Origin: Xenoacremonium recifei
Taxonomy: Eukaryota; Ascomycota; Sordariomycetes; Hypocreales; Nectriaceae
DNA length: 64,000 bases
Assembly (NCBI GenBank): GCA_012184525.1
Contig: WOFQ01000010.1
Span: 186,001-250,000 of the forward strand
Direction: 5' to 3'
The position numbers were made by a program, and so were the translations under genes. Below the pieces are notes generated by a model that saw only the letters and a program-made list of their open reading frames with translations, made no database searches and was not told the origin of the DNA. Of this stretch, positions 46,552 through 57,499 are shown piece after piece. Within the stretch, counting starts at the first letter, position 1, and each line of letters opens with the position of its first letter.

Positions 46552-49500
46552 CTCTCTCATCCACCACCACCTCCATCAACAACATCATCTACTACATGAC
46601 CGCCAACCCCCAACAACGGGCTAGCCACACCCGGCCCACTGGGGGAATGAAATTTTTCTTTACTGTCTGCTATTTTTCAGGGAATGAAATGAAACTACTA
46701 CGGGCTTGTCGTTTTCTCATTGGATTAACGAACGGACGGACTTCCCAACGCCGCCCTTTCGGGGCCCCGGGGACGAAAGCCGGGCTTGGTTGGGAAATTG
46801 GGCGCGATTCGGGGGCTTTTTTAGACGCTTGGGAAATCTTGGGTTCTGGTATATCACTTGGATGGTTTCTCTTCTGATGATATGATTATTTTTCTTGATA
46901 GACTGTTTAGACTACTGAAAATTTGGAATTCATGAAATTTGGAATTCGTCTACGACATCTCATGCCTCTGCGGGTTTTCCGAGTCTTCTCCGTGCGTGTG
47001 TCGGGGTGCAGAGACCGATACTGCTGGGGAGGGATCAGGGAAGCACAGATGCAAGTCACCAAGGCCGGAGGGGGAGACCAGAGTCCAACACGGAATGGTT
47101 TCAACTGGGCCGATTGGCCTGCGCAGCACGGAACGAGACCAAGACAGACAGCGCGCATGCAACGGCCGTGGCTTCTTCGCTCTCGGTCCCATGTTGCGCA
47201 GCTCTTGTTGGTTGAAGGGACCTCATCGATGTCGATGGCGATGCAACACATCACATCGCGAGCGTCTTGAACCCCGATCCCCTTGTTTGTTGATGACGAA
47301 GGGCTTCTCCACTGATTCACGGTGCTAGTCGGGCGTCGCAGCAGAGTTTCCGACGGGTTGCATCGCGCTGGTCTGGTGGGAAGGGGGAAGTCCGGCAAGA
47401 GGCCATCAAGTCACATCGCGAGCGCAGCGCAGACACGGCAGACCGCTCGCCAGGCCGGCTCGACGCTTGGCACGCGCGTGGCTCGCACTTGGGGCAGAAA
47501 GCTTGGCTTCCAGGGCCTGAGGGTTAGACTGAAAGGCGGCTTTTGCGGTCGCTCGGTCGCTGGACCATCCACTAAGGGGGGGTGATGGAGGGGTGGAGGA
47601 GGAGAAGAAGGCTGTCCCACTCGGTGGCAGATCCTGGACCCTCAGCTGCTGTTAGCTACTGGGGGAACGTCGGTACATGGCGAGGAGGAATGAGCCGGGG
47701 AGGGGGGGTTAGAGGCGCTTCTGGATGCTGAACGAGTGGTTGACGATGCCGTGTTGGTGCCGCCTGTTGTTGAGGGGGGTCGTTTGCATCTCCCCTTCTC
47801 CATGCTTCTCCAAGGTCGCATTCTCGAGTGAAACTGCGCAGAGTCAGAGTCAGAGTTAGAGAGAGAGAGACAACAGAGAGCGCAAACAGGGTCCAGTCCG
47901 TTGGGTATCAAGAGCAGCGCGATACAACCCTGGGCCGCTCCGCTCGGGGGACAGGGCCGCGTCCTCTCCAGTAACAGGCCGGTATGGGTGTACTGTACAG
48001 TCCTTGGTGTGCTGGTAAATGCCCTCCCGCCATTTGTTCGCTGAAGGAACCGTCCCGTATCCCTATTCCCCCCCCCCCGATGAGCGCTGTGCCGTCGGCT
48101 TTCTCCTTGTGTCGATGCCCTCGCATGTCCAGGAAAGGGTCTGCCATAGGCTCAGCCGGCCGAGGGTCCTGGCTTCTGCCGTGTCATCGGGCGATCTTGG
48201 CCGATGATTCAGTTCCCGTCTGGAAGGTTTCGGTCTTCACCCTCGGCGGCCCCTCCGACGACGATGACCTACTAGTAGTGTGCCCAGCGCCTGCAGCGCC
48301 CGTTATGTGACGCCGATGTCTTTGCATTCGCGCCTTGAGATCCCGTCCTCCAAGCTGCATCATACAAGGGTTTATCTTGAAGGCTGCCATCCAGCGTACC
48401 GCGTGCCTTGGCATACATGCACTCTACTGAAGTCGGGTGGGCCGACGTTTGACTCTGATACGTAACGAGGGTGATGAGGGCTGATCTAATGTCTGGCATG
48501 TATGATCATTGGAGGAGCCGGGAATCAAGGCACTGTTGCTCGACCTCCAAGCACTGACCGCCGGCAAGTATGCGGTGAAGAGCATCTCTCGGTCTATGGG
48601 AAGGTCATGCAGGATGGTCCTCGTGAGCAACTTTTCCTGCGCTGCGACGGCGCAGACGCTTCCCTTTCGTTCTTCAGCCAAACACAGAGGGCAGGTCGGA
48701 AGCGAAGTAGTGCTGGTGAGCGCGTGTGTGTGGTGGCTTGCAGTAGGAGCATCAGCGGTTGAGCTCAAGCATCAGCCTTCAGGTACCAAAGGCGTATGAC
48801 GGCGGCTGGAAGGAGGCCTAGAAAGGCTAGAAGCACTAGAAGGGTCAGAGAATGACGGGTGCTGCATGGCCCCTATGCAGAGAACTTGGAGCTCGTCACA
48901 TCTCAGCTTCTAGAGCCCTGTCCAGGGTTGGGGGGGGCTGGCACGCAGGCCCTGCCACTGAGAGCCATCGCGATGGGGTCGAGAGTTTGGCACTAGAAGG
49001 CGAAGAAGCTTCTCTCCGCCAGCACGCACGCGGCGATCGCCTGGGATGCCGAATTCTATGGAGGAGCCTTTGCCTCTCCCTGGCCTCATCCTGATGCTCT
49101 GTTTCGCTGCGGCCATGCGGATGGGAGCGTCACCATCGTCACCGCCTCGCCCCCCTTACCCGTAATGAGGCCTCTGCCCACCACCCTTTACGGACTTCGC
49201 GACCCCTCACCGTCGTCACCGCCATGTGCTTCTGATGGAGATGAGGAACAGATTCGCCCCTCGTCAGGAACCCTGACAACCCTCAGCTCGCAGAACCTCG
49301 TGGCAATCCTGGCATCTCGCGGCAAAGGTGGGACGTGTGACCGGTCATCTGTAGATCAGCTGGCAGACAGCTCTGGGGGAGAAGGGGGCATCGTTTTCGC
49401 CGCCTCGTGGTTGGCGTTGACTATTGCGCTCTTTTTGCTTTTGCGTCTTCCAACCACAGCACAGCTCAATCGCAGGATCGCAGATGGATCTGCTACAAGG

Positions 49501-52500
49501 AAGCACTTGGGACGAGCCCTGGCTCGCCGGCATGTCTTTGGCTTGCCGGGATGTCTCCCGGTGCAGCCGTCGATCATCAACACTAGCTGGGGGGAATCCC
49601 TGGACTGGGTCTTCTTCGCAATGTGTACCGAGAAGAGGCCAGTCCAATAAACAACTGAGGACTGATTGTAATTGTCAAGCTCGGAGAGTCGAAACGAAGC
49701 GAGCTGTCGACCAGTCGGCTATTAATTTATGCGATGGAGACTTGGAGGACCTAGAACCAGGATCAGGGGGTGTGGTAATGTTGGTGCCTGCTTCGTGCTT
49801 CGTATCGTCAAGACCAACGTCCTGCAGGCCAGCCACACAGACACACACCGATAATTCGACCTCATCTCTCGGCCCCCTTTGAGTGGTCGGGATCAGGGCG
49901 GGGAAAGAGTAACTAAAGGCACCAATTCTCAACGGCCCCCTGGATTTGGTCCGGTATGTCATTCCAGGCCCGTAGTCGATGATAGCTCCCTGCGCTGGCT
50001 CTGGCCATCGAGCCAAAGCCAGAGTGCAGCAAGCAGTCCTGCCATACAGCATGTACGTAACGCTCCAAACTCTGTCTTGATCCCAGCGAGGCGAGCGAGA
50101 CGAGTGGGCAAAAAGTGAACCCTCCCTCCAGCTCCAGCACGTGGCGAGAGACGCCAATCTGCAAGCAACCGAAGGTCAACCCCGGCCTCTCGACTCCTGT
50201 GCCATGTGTAGGTGACACACCGTGACGCTCTCGGGGATCGGGAATCGGAACTCAGGCACTGCAAACGGCCGGAAGGGCTGCAGCGATGTCATTCACAACG
50301 GGCGTCTTTTCGAGGGCATCTCCGAAAGATGGGCTACCATGGTGAGCCACCGCCCGCTGATGTCCTGCTCGAAGAGAGTTTACCCAATTCCAAAGAACCT
50401 CTGACGGGAGAACCACGGCACGTCTGTTGATGGCGCAAGCCCCCTTTTCAGTCCGGCCTCATTCCCGTCGGTTTTGCTGGAAATTCCGAGGGACGGGAAG
50501 AGGAGGCCAACCTCCCGAGAACCAGAGCACTGGTTTCTTCCCCAACGTCCGCCCGCCTTCCCGTTGCCGCTTACACCCAGTCCACAGGGTCCGTCCAGAC
50601 GGGCCATCTCCGGTGTTGTTGGTTCAAGCATAATTATCCATTGCAGAGTACGGGTAAAAGGCTTAGACCGCGAGACGGACAATAATTCGTGGATCTCCCC
50701 CGACCTAGCAGTCTGGGCAAGCTGAATGCCTTCATCAAGATTGGTTGCTGGTCGTCTCTTGACCAAGGCCTGGAAGCCCGTTCCGAATCGCCGGGTTGCA
50801 TAGCGTCACGCCGGTTCAGGAGCGAGATCCGCTCCAGACGACGACTTGTGGCTAATCGGAACCATGCAAGCTAAGTTGCGAGAAAGCAAGCCTTCATCAG
50901 CCAGGTCGGTCAACGCCGCACGTGTGAGAGCTGGTCGCCTCGAACTCTGTTGCGTCCCGAGGGAGGGGGGTTGTAAAGTTTCTTCGAGAAGGGCATAGAA
51001 TCCGACGCTACCACGGTATATTCCGTTGAGAGTTTGCCTCGATGCAAGCCCAGGCACTCCCGGCACCAGTTCACTCGTAAGTACCTTCGACAAGTTGGTA
51101 CTCTTGCCGCTTGTGGGCGGGAATCTGGTGGCGCCAAAGCTATTTGTCCCAGCTGCCTTGGACTGGCGCTACGCCCCAGCGCGTTTCTCTTGGGACACCT
51201 CCCGGCGTGAGGCCTGCACAAGCGTACGTAGACGGCAATTTCCATCGACCTCTGCGGGCGATGCCCGTTTTAGGCGGCGGTCAGCCTCCGCGAAGCTGCC
51301 CGAGTAGGCAAAACACGGCAGGCTCTGGTGTCGGGCTAGCCTGTCTTCGTTTTGTTTCACTCGATACGGCCAACGTGGCTTACCGGGATCCGAAGACCAG
51401 GTTTATTTCCCCCAACGCTGGAATTGCTTCGAAGTCTCGCATGTCTGCGTTCCTGTAGCGGACGTCAGCGACACGCGTGCATCGTGCATTATCTCTGCCG
51501 TCCTTGCGGCCGCAGGTTGCGCCTCTCATCGGCGTTGCTCGACTCGAACGAAGGACGTCCGTCTGAAGATGAAGCTCGGACCGCTCCCACATGCCAAATC
51601 GGACTGGAACGTCGCGTTGGACAAGGACAAGGACAAGGGATGAAGTCGAGATTGCCAGAAGCGCTAATGAGCATCGTCGGGTTGTCATCGTGGGCCACCA
51701 CCCGCCTGCGCGTAAGCATCGCCAGCTCTTCAACTCTGTCTCTCGTTGCTTCTCCCTCGCCGCCCACTTCCCGCGCATGAACCAGTGGGACGGGAGACAC
51801 GTTGTCCTGCGAGCTCCGTCAGCCACACTGCGCATCGCGGATCCGCTGCGCCTGCGCCACCGACGCCGATCTCCCACATGCCGACTCGGTGAGCGGTGAC
51901 GGTGACGTGGATCAGTAATCGCTCCGTATCTCCTGCCTATTGCCCTGCTCGGTGTGGCAGACCTAGCAGACCTTCCGACCGCCCCCCGTCTCGGCAACGG
52001 CTCCGGTGACTTGGGACTGGGATTGAGCCACAGAGCCCGGCCCGCTGGCCTCAACCAGACATTCGGTAGGCCCGTGGCGGTTGTTGGTTCAGGGTCTCGG
52101 TGCCATTTGTGCCTGCTGGTGGTGTTGGTGGCGGCAGTTGCTTTTGCTCGTCGGGGCACTGACTGAACGGGTGTTAGCTGCAGCTGAAAGCTGAAAGAAA
52201 GGATGCTGATGAATTGATTGATCACATCATCAGACAACCATCAGCAACAAGGGCTCCGGGCGGTCCGTGTCCGTGCCCTCGTCCATGACTTGGACTAAGT
52301 TTCTCGCTCCGGCTTCCGACGCGCTCCCGGAGTGCTTCGATCCGTATGGCTGAAGGCCGCCTGGCTGGTCCGTGAATCGGCCGTCCGTTGAGCACGCCAG
52401 CCATGCACCTTGAAAGTTTGGATAAGACGGCATTGCACTTGGACACGGCCGGAATGTCGGTCAATGGCCAAGACTGAGAATCAGGCCTCGTGCTTCAATA

Positions 52501-52924
52501 TTGCGCTGCAAATTGTGGGATGTTTTGTTAAAGTCGGAGTATCGTCCCGACATTGCGAGAGATGAGAAGGAAGCAGCGATGCTATTGGCGGAAGGAGCGA
52601 TCTGTGGGACGGGTAATCTTCGGAGGAGCAGCTGAAGACCACTTTTGGCGGGTAAACTCCCCTCCAGGCCGTGTAAGCTGCGAGATCGTGGGGGATCATC
52701 GAATGAAGATGGGCTTCAATATGGGACGCTTCACGGATCTTGTACAAACGAGCCGGCTGGTGCTGCACATGATGTGCTTGTCACGCTGTCACACTGGTCA
52801 TAATGGGACCAGGTTGCGGTACTTAAGTTGTCCTCCAGCCCGCGTGAACGAAGCCTAGGCGTGCGTCTTGATCTCGTGGAAGAGGGCCGGCTATTTTGTT
52901 GCGTTGTTCGGCATTTCAAAACAT

Positions 52925-52938
52925 ATAGAAATTTCTAT
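52925..52938. promoter_or_regulatory. 14-bp palindrome containing heat-shock-element-like core
   Basis: ATAGAAATTTCTAT is a perfect inverted repeat ending 13 bp before the beta-glucosidase start codon. It contains GAA-NN-TTC, the two-unit arrangement bound by heat-shock factor. It could also be a chance AT palindrome in the leader. Confidence 0.3.
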
Positions 52939-52951
52939 GAAATAGACCGTC

Positions 52952-55517
52952 ATGGCGGATATCAATGTTGAAGAGATCTTGAAGAAACTCTCCCTAGCCG
53001 AGAAAGTCGACCTGCTGGCAGGTTCGTATTGTTCATCGGCACGTCTCAAGTGATAGTCACTCTCCAGACTAATGAGTTATCCTAGGTGTTGATACTTGGC
53101 ACACAAAGTCACTCCCCAAGTATGGTGTCCCAGCCCTTCGAGTTACCGATGGACCCAACGGTGTAAGAGGAACTCGGTTCTTCAATGGCGTTCCAGCAGC
53201 TTGCTTTCCCTGCGGGACGGCGCTGGGAGCTACCTGGAACCTGGAGCTGCTTCAAGAGGCGGGCAAAAAGATGGGCGAGGAATCCATCCTCAAGAGTGCC
53301 CATGTCATTCTAGGTCCGACCATCAATATGCAAAGATCACCTCTAGGTGGGCGAGGCTTCGAGTCCATCGGCGAAGACCCCTTTCTAGCAGGATTGGGAG
53401 CTGCGGCCCTTGTCAAAGGAATCCAGAGCACAGGAGTTCAGGCCACAGTAAAACACTTTGTTTGCAATGATCAAGAACATAAACGACTAGGTGTTCAGAG
53501 TATTATAACAGAACGAGCCTTCCGAGAGATTTACGCCCTACCTTTCCAACTTACCGTGAGAGACGGCAATCCTGGTGCCTTCATGACCGGATATAATGGA
53601 GTCAACGGAACCTTCTGCAGCGAAAACCCCAAGCTCCTGAATGACTTGTTGCGAACGGAATGGGGATGGGATGGATTGGTCATGAGCGATTGGTACGGCA
53701 TGTATAGCACCACTGACTCTATCAAGGCTGGTCTCGATCTGGAGATGCCTGGTCCAACGCGATGGCGTGGCGACAGACTCATGTTCAACGCTACAACTGG
53801 CGGGAAACTATGGAGTCATGAGATTGACGCCCGGGCTCGTGAAGTTCTGAAGCTGGTTAAGAAGTGTGCTGGTTGTGGTATCAAGGAGTATGGGCCGGAA
53901 ACCGGAAACGATACCCCTGAAACAGCTGCTCTTCTTCGCAGAATCGGCAACGAGAGTATCGTCTTACTGAAGAACGACAACAAAGTGCTTCCCCTATCCA
54001 AAGACAAGAAGACACTCGTCATTGGCCCCAACGCCAGAGTCGCTACATATCACGGTGGCGGCTCAGCTTCTCTTAATGCTTACTATGCTGTGACTCCCTT
54101 CGCAGGAATAAAGGAGAAACTCACTTTGCCCCCATCATACTCTATTGGCGCCTACACCCACAAGTCGCTTCCGATATTGGGTTACGAAACAACAACGGCG
54201 GATGGCAGACCTGGTATGACCTGGACAGTGTATAACAAAGCCCCTGGTGCTCCCGGTCGAGAAGCTGTCGATCATCTCTGCTTTGCAAAGACAGAAATTC
54301 ACTTGGTCGATTACACGCACCCCAAGATTGACGAGCTATGGTATGGCGAGTTAGAAGGCATCCTGGAGGTCGATGAAGACTGCACCTTTGAATTCGGAGT
54401 CATTGTCAGCGGCGTCGCAAACCTCTATGTCAACGGCGAGCTCGTTGTCGACAACACCACCAAGCAAGTTCTTGGAGATGCGTTCTTCGGCTGCGCGACC
54501 AAGGAAGAAACCGGACGCCTCGATCTTAAGAAGGGGGTGAAGTACAACATCAAGACTGAGTTTACCTCTGCCCCAGCCTTCACCCTTAAGGACGAATGTG
54601 TTGTAGTCGGCGGAGGTTCTCTACGTGTAGGAGGCTGCAAGGTTATTGATGACCAGGAAGAAATCAAGAAGTCAGTGCAGCTGGCTCGGGAGCACGACCA
54701 GGTCATCATCTGTGGCGGACTTAATGCCGACTGGGAGACCGAAGGAAACGACCGCGACTCGATGAAATTGCCGGGCGTGCTTGACCAACTCATCGCAGAA
54801 GTCTCGGCTGCAAACCCAAACACAGTGGTCGTTATGCAAACAGGTACCCCTGAGGAGATGCCATGGATTAATGACGTTTCAGCCGTAATCCAGGCGTGGT
54901 ACGGTGGGAACGAGACAGGAAACTGCATTGCCGATGTACTCTTTGGCGACTACAATCCCTCTGGCAAGTTATCTCTCAGCTTCCCCAAGCGGCTTCAAGA
55001 TGTTCCCTCGTTTCTCAATTTTGGTACTGAAGCTGGACGGGTATTATACGGAGAGGACGTCTATATGGGTTATCGATACTACGAATTTGCCGATAAGGAC
55101 GTCAACTTCGCCTTCGGGCACGGTCTATCTTACACAACTTTTGCGTTTTCCGACCTCTCGATATCACTGAAGGACGGCCTCGTCTCGGCATCCTTGAAAG
55201 TCAAGAATACCGGGACCATCAAGGGTGCAGAGGTCGCTCAGATGTATATCCAGCCTAAGCAAGCGGCGAAGATCAAGCGCCCTGTCAAAGAGCTCAAGGG
55301 ATTTGTCAAGGTCGAGCTTGAGCCTGGCGAGACGAAGACGGTCACAATTGAGGAACTGGAGAAGTATGTTGCCTCATACTTTGATGAGGAGAGGGACCAG
55401 TGGTGTGTGGAAGCTGGTGAATACGAGGTGATTGTGAGTGACAGCAGTGTGGTTGGTGACAAGGCGGTCAGGGGCTCATTCAAGGTCGAGGAGTCTTATT
55501 GGTGGTCTGGAGTGTAA
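52952..55517 (+). CDS. GH3 beta-glucosidase with PA14 domain, intracellular type
   Basis: Hydrolyses terminal beta-glucosidic bonds (cellobiose or aryl-glucosides). Two exons (52952..53021, 53086..55517) with a 64-nt intron give 833 residues. The start MADINVEEILKKLSLAEKVDLLAG is typical and has no signal peptide, so the enzyme is probably intracellular. Family motifs: DGPNGVRGTRFF, GPTINMQRSPLGGRGFESIGEDP, KHFVCNDQEHKR, and VMSDWYGMYST with the catalytic nucleophile Asp225. A PA14 insert lies at about residues 390-560 (ELEGILEVDEDCTFEFGVIVSGVANLYVNGELV). The second domain has QAWYGGNETGNCIADVLFGDYNPSGKL, followed by a fibronectin-III-like C-terminus (KNTGTIKGAEVAQMYI..). The domain order and length equal fungal GH3-PA14 enzymes such as the Aspergillus BglI type. 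No frame breaks. Confidence 0.95.
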
Positions 55518-56440
55518 TGTTGGACATGCGAGCATTTAAGTACAAATGGATTGGAAGAGGATGTTTGAGATTGATGAAAATAGTCCATATTATAATTGTT
55601 AGAGTATCCAATTGTCTCTTGTTCTGCGACTGCACATTAGTAAATAGAAAAGAGAAGAGGTACCCAAGGGGGCCGCCGAATTATAAAGCAAGAGAAATGG
55701 AAATTCACAGATTAATAGATGAAACGCACGATTTTATGAAGTTAATGTTCCCTAAAATCGTCCATGAATACTTGTAAAGACTAAGAGCTGTCTCACATGT
55801 AAGCGAAATCAAACCAGCCAAGGTAGTAATATCAGGATGAATATGACAGAGCAACTTGAATTGTGCCAGGTCTGACCTTTAATCGTGTCAACTGGGAACG
55901 AGAATCCTAAGTCCGAAACTCTTAATTGCGAGCAAGTCTGTGATCGAGAGGGTTTATAGTCAGCCTAGAAGTTGCGTAGGCACCCAAAATTCCCATCAAG
56001 TTCGTTCAGCAAGGTAGTACTGGGATATCACTACTCCGTACGGAGTACAGGGGACGAGCAACTGAATCTTAAGGGAAAGGGTCGGACACGGTTCACCCAA
56101 CAACTGTTGGGACATGAAGTCATGAAAGGGTATTTTATAACGCGGAGGCTGAGCCACTTGATGATGTGGTCAATTTTACCATCATTAATCGATCCCTTGA
56201 AGCCAAACCGGCAGCTCTGCACGCGCTCGACTATGCCAATTGATGAAAGTTGGCGTTGTTGGTCCGCTAAAATATAGGCGGCTATCCCCCGCCATTTTAG
56301 TGGATTTAGAGGGCCTCGTCCAGGCGGTGATTGCCCCACCAAATGTCTATCATCACAGCTGCAGCTCGACATCTTCCAACTTGGAGCTCTCAATCCTGTC
56401 GCATGGTTACCACACCCAAATCACCACCAACGGAAAGAAG
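55518..56440. other. AT-rich 0.9-kb spacer
   Basis: Between the beta-glucosidase and Fta4-like genes. G+C is low (18 of 60 in line 55681). It contains a 16-bp palindrome at 56032. A 92-codon ORF at 55499-55777 overlaps the end of the upstream gene and has no recognisable family. Confidence 0.5.
56032..56047. repeat. 16-bp perfect palindrome TACTCCGTACGGAGTA
   Basis: A perfect inverted repeat with no spacer, in AT-rich DNA about 400 bp upstream of the Fta4-like start. ACTCCGTACGGAGT-type palindromes are commonly seen dispersed in ascomycete genomes; I see only this one copy here. Confidence 0.5.
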
Positions 56441-57260
56441 ATGGCCACGCCAGGCGCGCCAACGATCCCCCTGCTTAAGCAGGCCTTTATTACAAATCAG
56501 ACGTCCCTCCTTTCACAGCCTTTGACTGCTTCTCGCGCGTGGAGCACCGCCAACGACGCGTCTGGCGAGCCCATCCCCGAACGCGTCGTCGAAGAAGCTC
56601 TGCATCAGCTTAACCAGTCGATTCAGCAGCACTGTCACCGTCTCTACGCGCCACAAGCTACCAGGAACATTGCCGAGCAGATTAACAGTCTCTACGTCAA
56701 GGATGCGGAACGGAGAGTGGGAGGGGCAGCAGATGCGGAGGGCGGAGTTGGCAGAGAGCTCGATTTAAGTAAGGCCCCAGAACTCCCGAACAACTGTTAC
56801 AGCCATGGTGCTGACCAGAGTGCTAGCTGATGGGGATGCCCTGGATGCTCTACCACCGACGTGGGAATCTGAGAAAGAAGTCACAGCGTACCCCATGGAA
56901 GCCAGACGATATGTCGAAGCAGTCGAGCAACTGGCCCAGCTCAACGAGAAGCGGAAACAACTGAAGGACCAGATCGCCAAGCTGAACCGACTGAAAACGA
57001 TCGTCGAACCCTTACAAACGTCCGAAGGTGGTGCCGGGGTCCAAGAGAACATCATCACTCGGAACGGCGCTATCGAGAAGGAGCTGGAACGAATGCGATT
57101 CCTGCTGGCCCGAGTTGGCGGTCGCGTCAATGCACTGCCTAAACCGACAGGCAATCAGCGTGTTCAGAAATTAGAAGTTCCGGGTGACGGAGACTTCGGT
57201 GCTGCTCGGAAGAGACGTGTCGACGAGTTCCTCGAAAACCCCAACGTCTTCCCTTCTTGA
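56441..57260 (+). CDS. fta4: Kinetochore protein, Fta4-like (Sim4 complex)
   Basis: Two exons (56441..56768, 56803..57260), with a very short 34-nt intron (GTAAGG..TTACAG), give 261 residues. The N-terminus MATPGAPTIPLLKQAFITNQ, followed by LLSQPL..SRAW and a segment with HQLNQSIQQHCHRLYAPQATRNIAEQINSLY, matches the pattern of fission-yeast Fta4, a subunit of the Sim4/CCAN inner-kinetochore complex at centromeric chromatin. The second half is helical (YVEAVEQLAQLNEKRKQLKDQIAKLNRLKTIVEPLQ) and contains the usual coiled-coil. The C-terminus ARKRRVDEFLENPNVFPS resembles fungal homologues. The gene converges on the P450 gene with 239 bp between them. Assignment is by family recollection; other small CCAN coiled-coil proteins are the alternative. 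Confidence 0.75.
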
Positions 57261-57499
57261 GAGCATCTCCGACCGGCACACATTCAAGAGAAGATCGTTC
57301 TCGGAACTAGGTCAATCATGGTCTATTCTACGTGTCCGCTCTATCATATTGCCTCAAGTTAGAGCTATCTGTCCATGGTCTGAGCCGACACGCAGTCACA
57401 AGCTTCTCTGCCTTCCAGACAAACATCTCTTCCTACTCTGCTCCTACGTCGCGCCATCAGAGGCTTCCATTCTTAAAGCCTTTTTCTGGATCTACACCT

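Larger units (their letters stand above)
45697..52951. other. Gene-free 7.3-kb interval
   Basis: The largest gap in the window. Its left end contains the bZIP 3' UTR and a CA-rich simple repeat; its right end must hold the beta-glucosidase promoter. In between, GC-rich DNA yields many overlapping ORFs up to 285 codons (minus, 51380-52237), none with domains, family character or coherent splice joints. No tRNA- or rRNA-like sequence recognised. Confidence 0.55.

Noticed and set aside
51380..52237. 285-codon minus-strand ORF
   Set aside because: Long but compositionally like random GC-rich DNA (Arg/Ser/Thr-rich); no domain and no splice-linked neighbours.
55499..55777. 92-codon plus-strand ORF
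   Set aside because: It overlaps the end of the beta-glucosidase gene in another frame and sits in AT-rich spacer; no family recognised.
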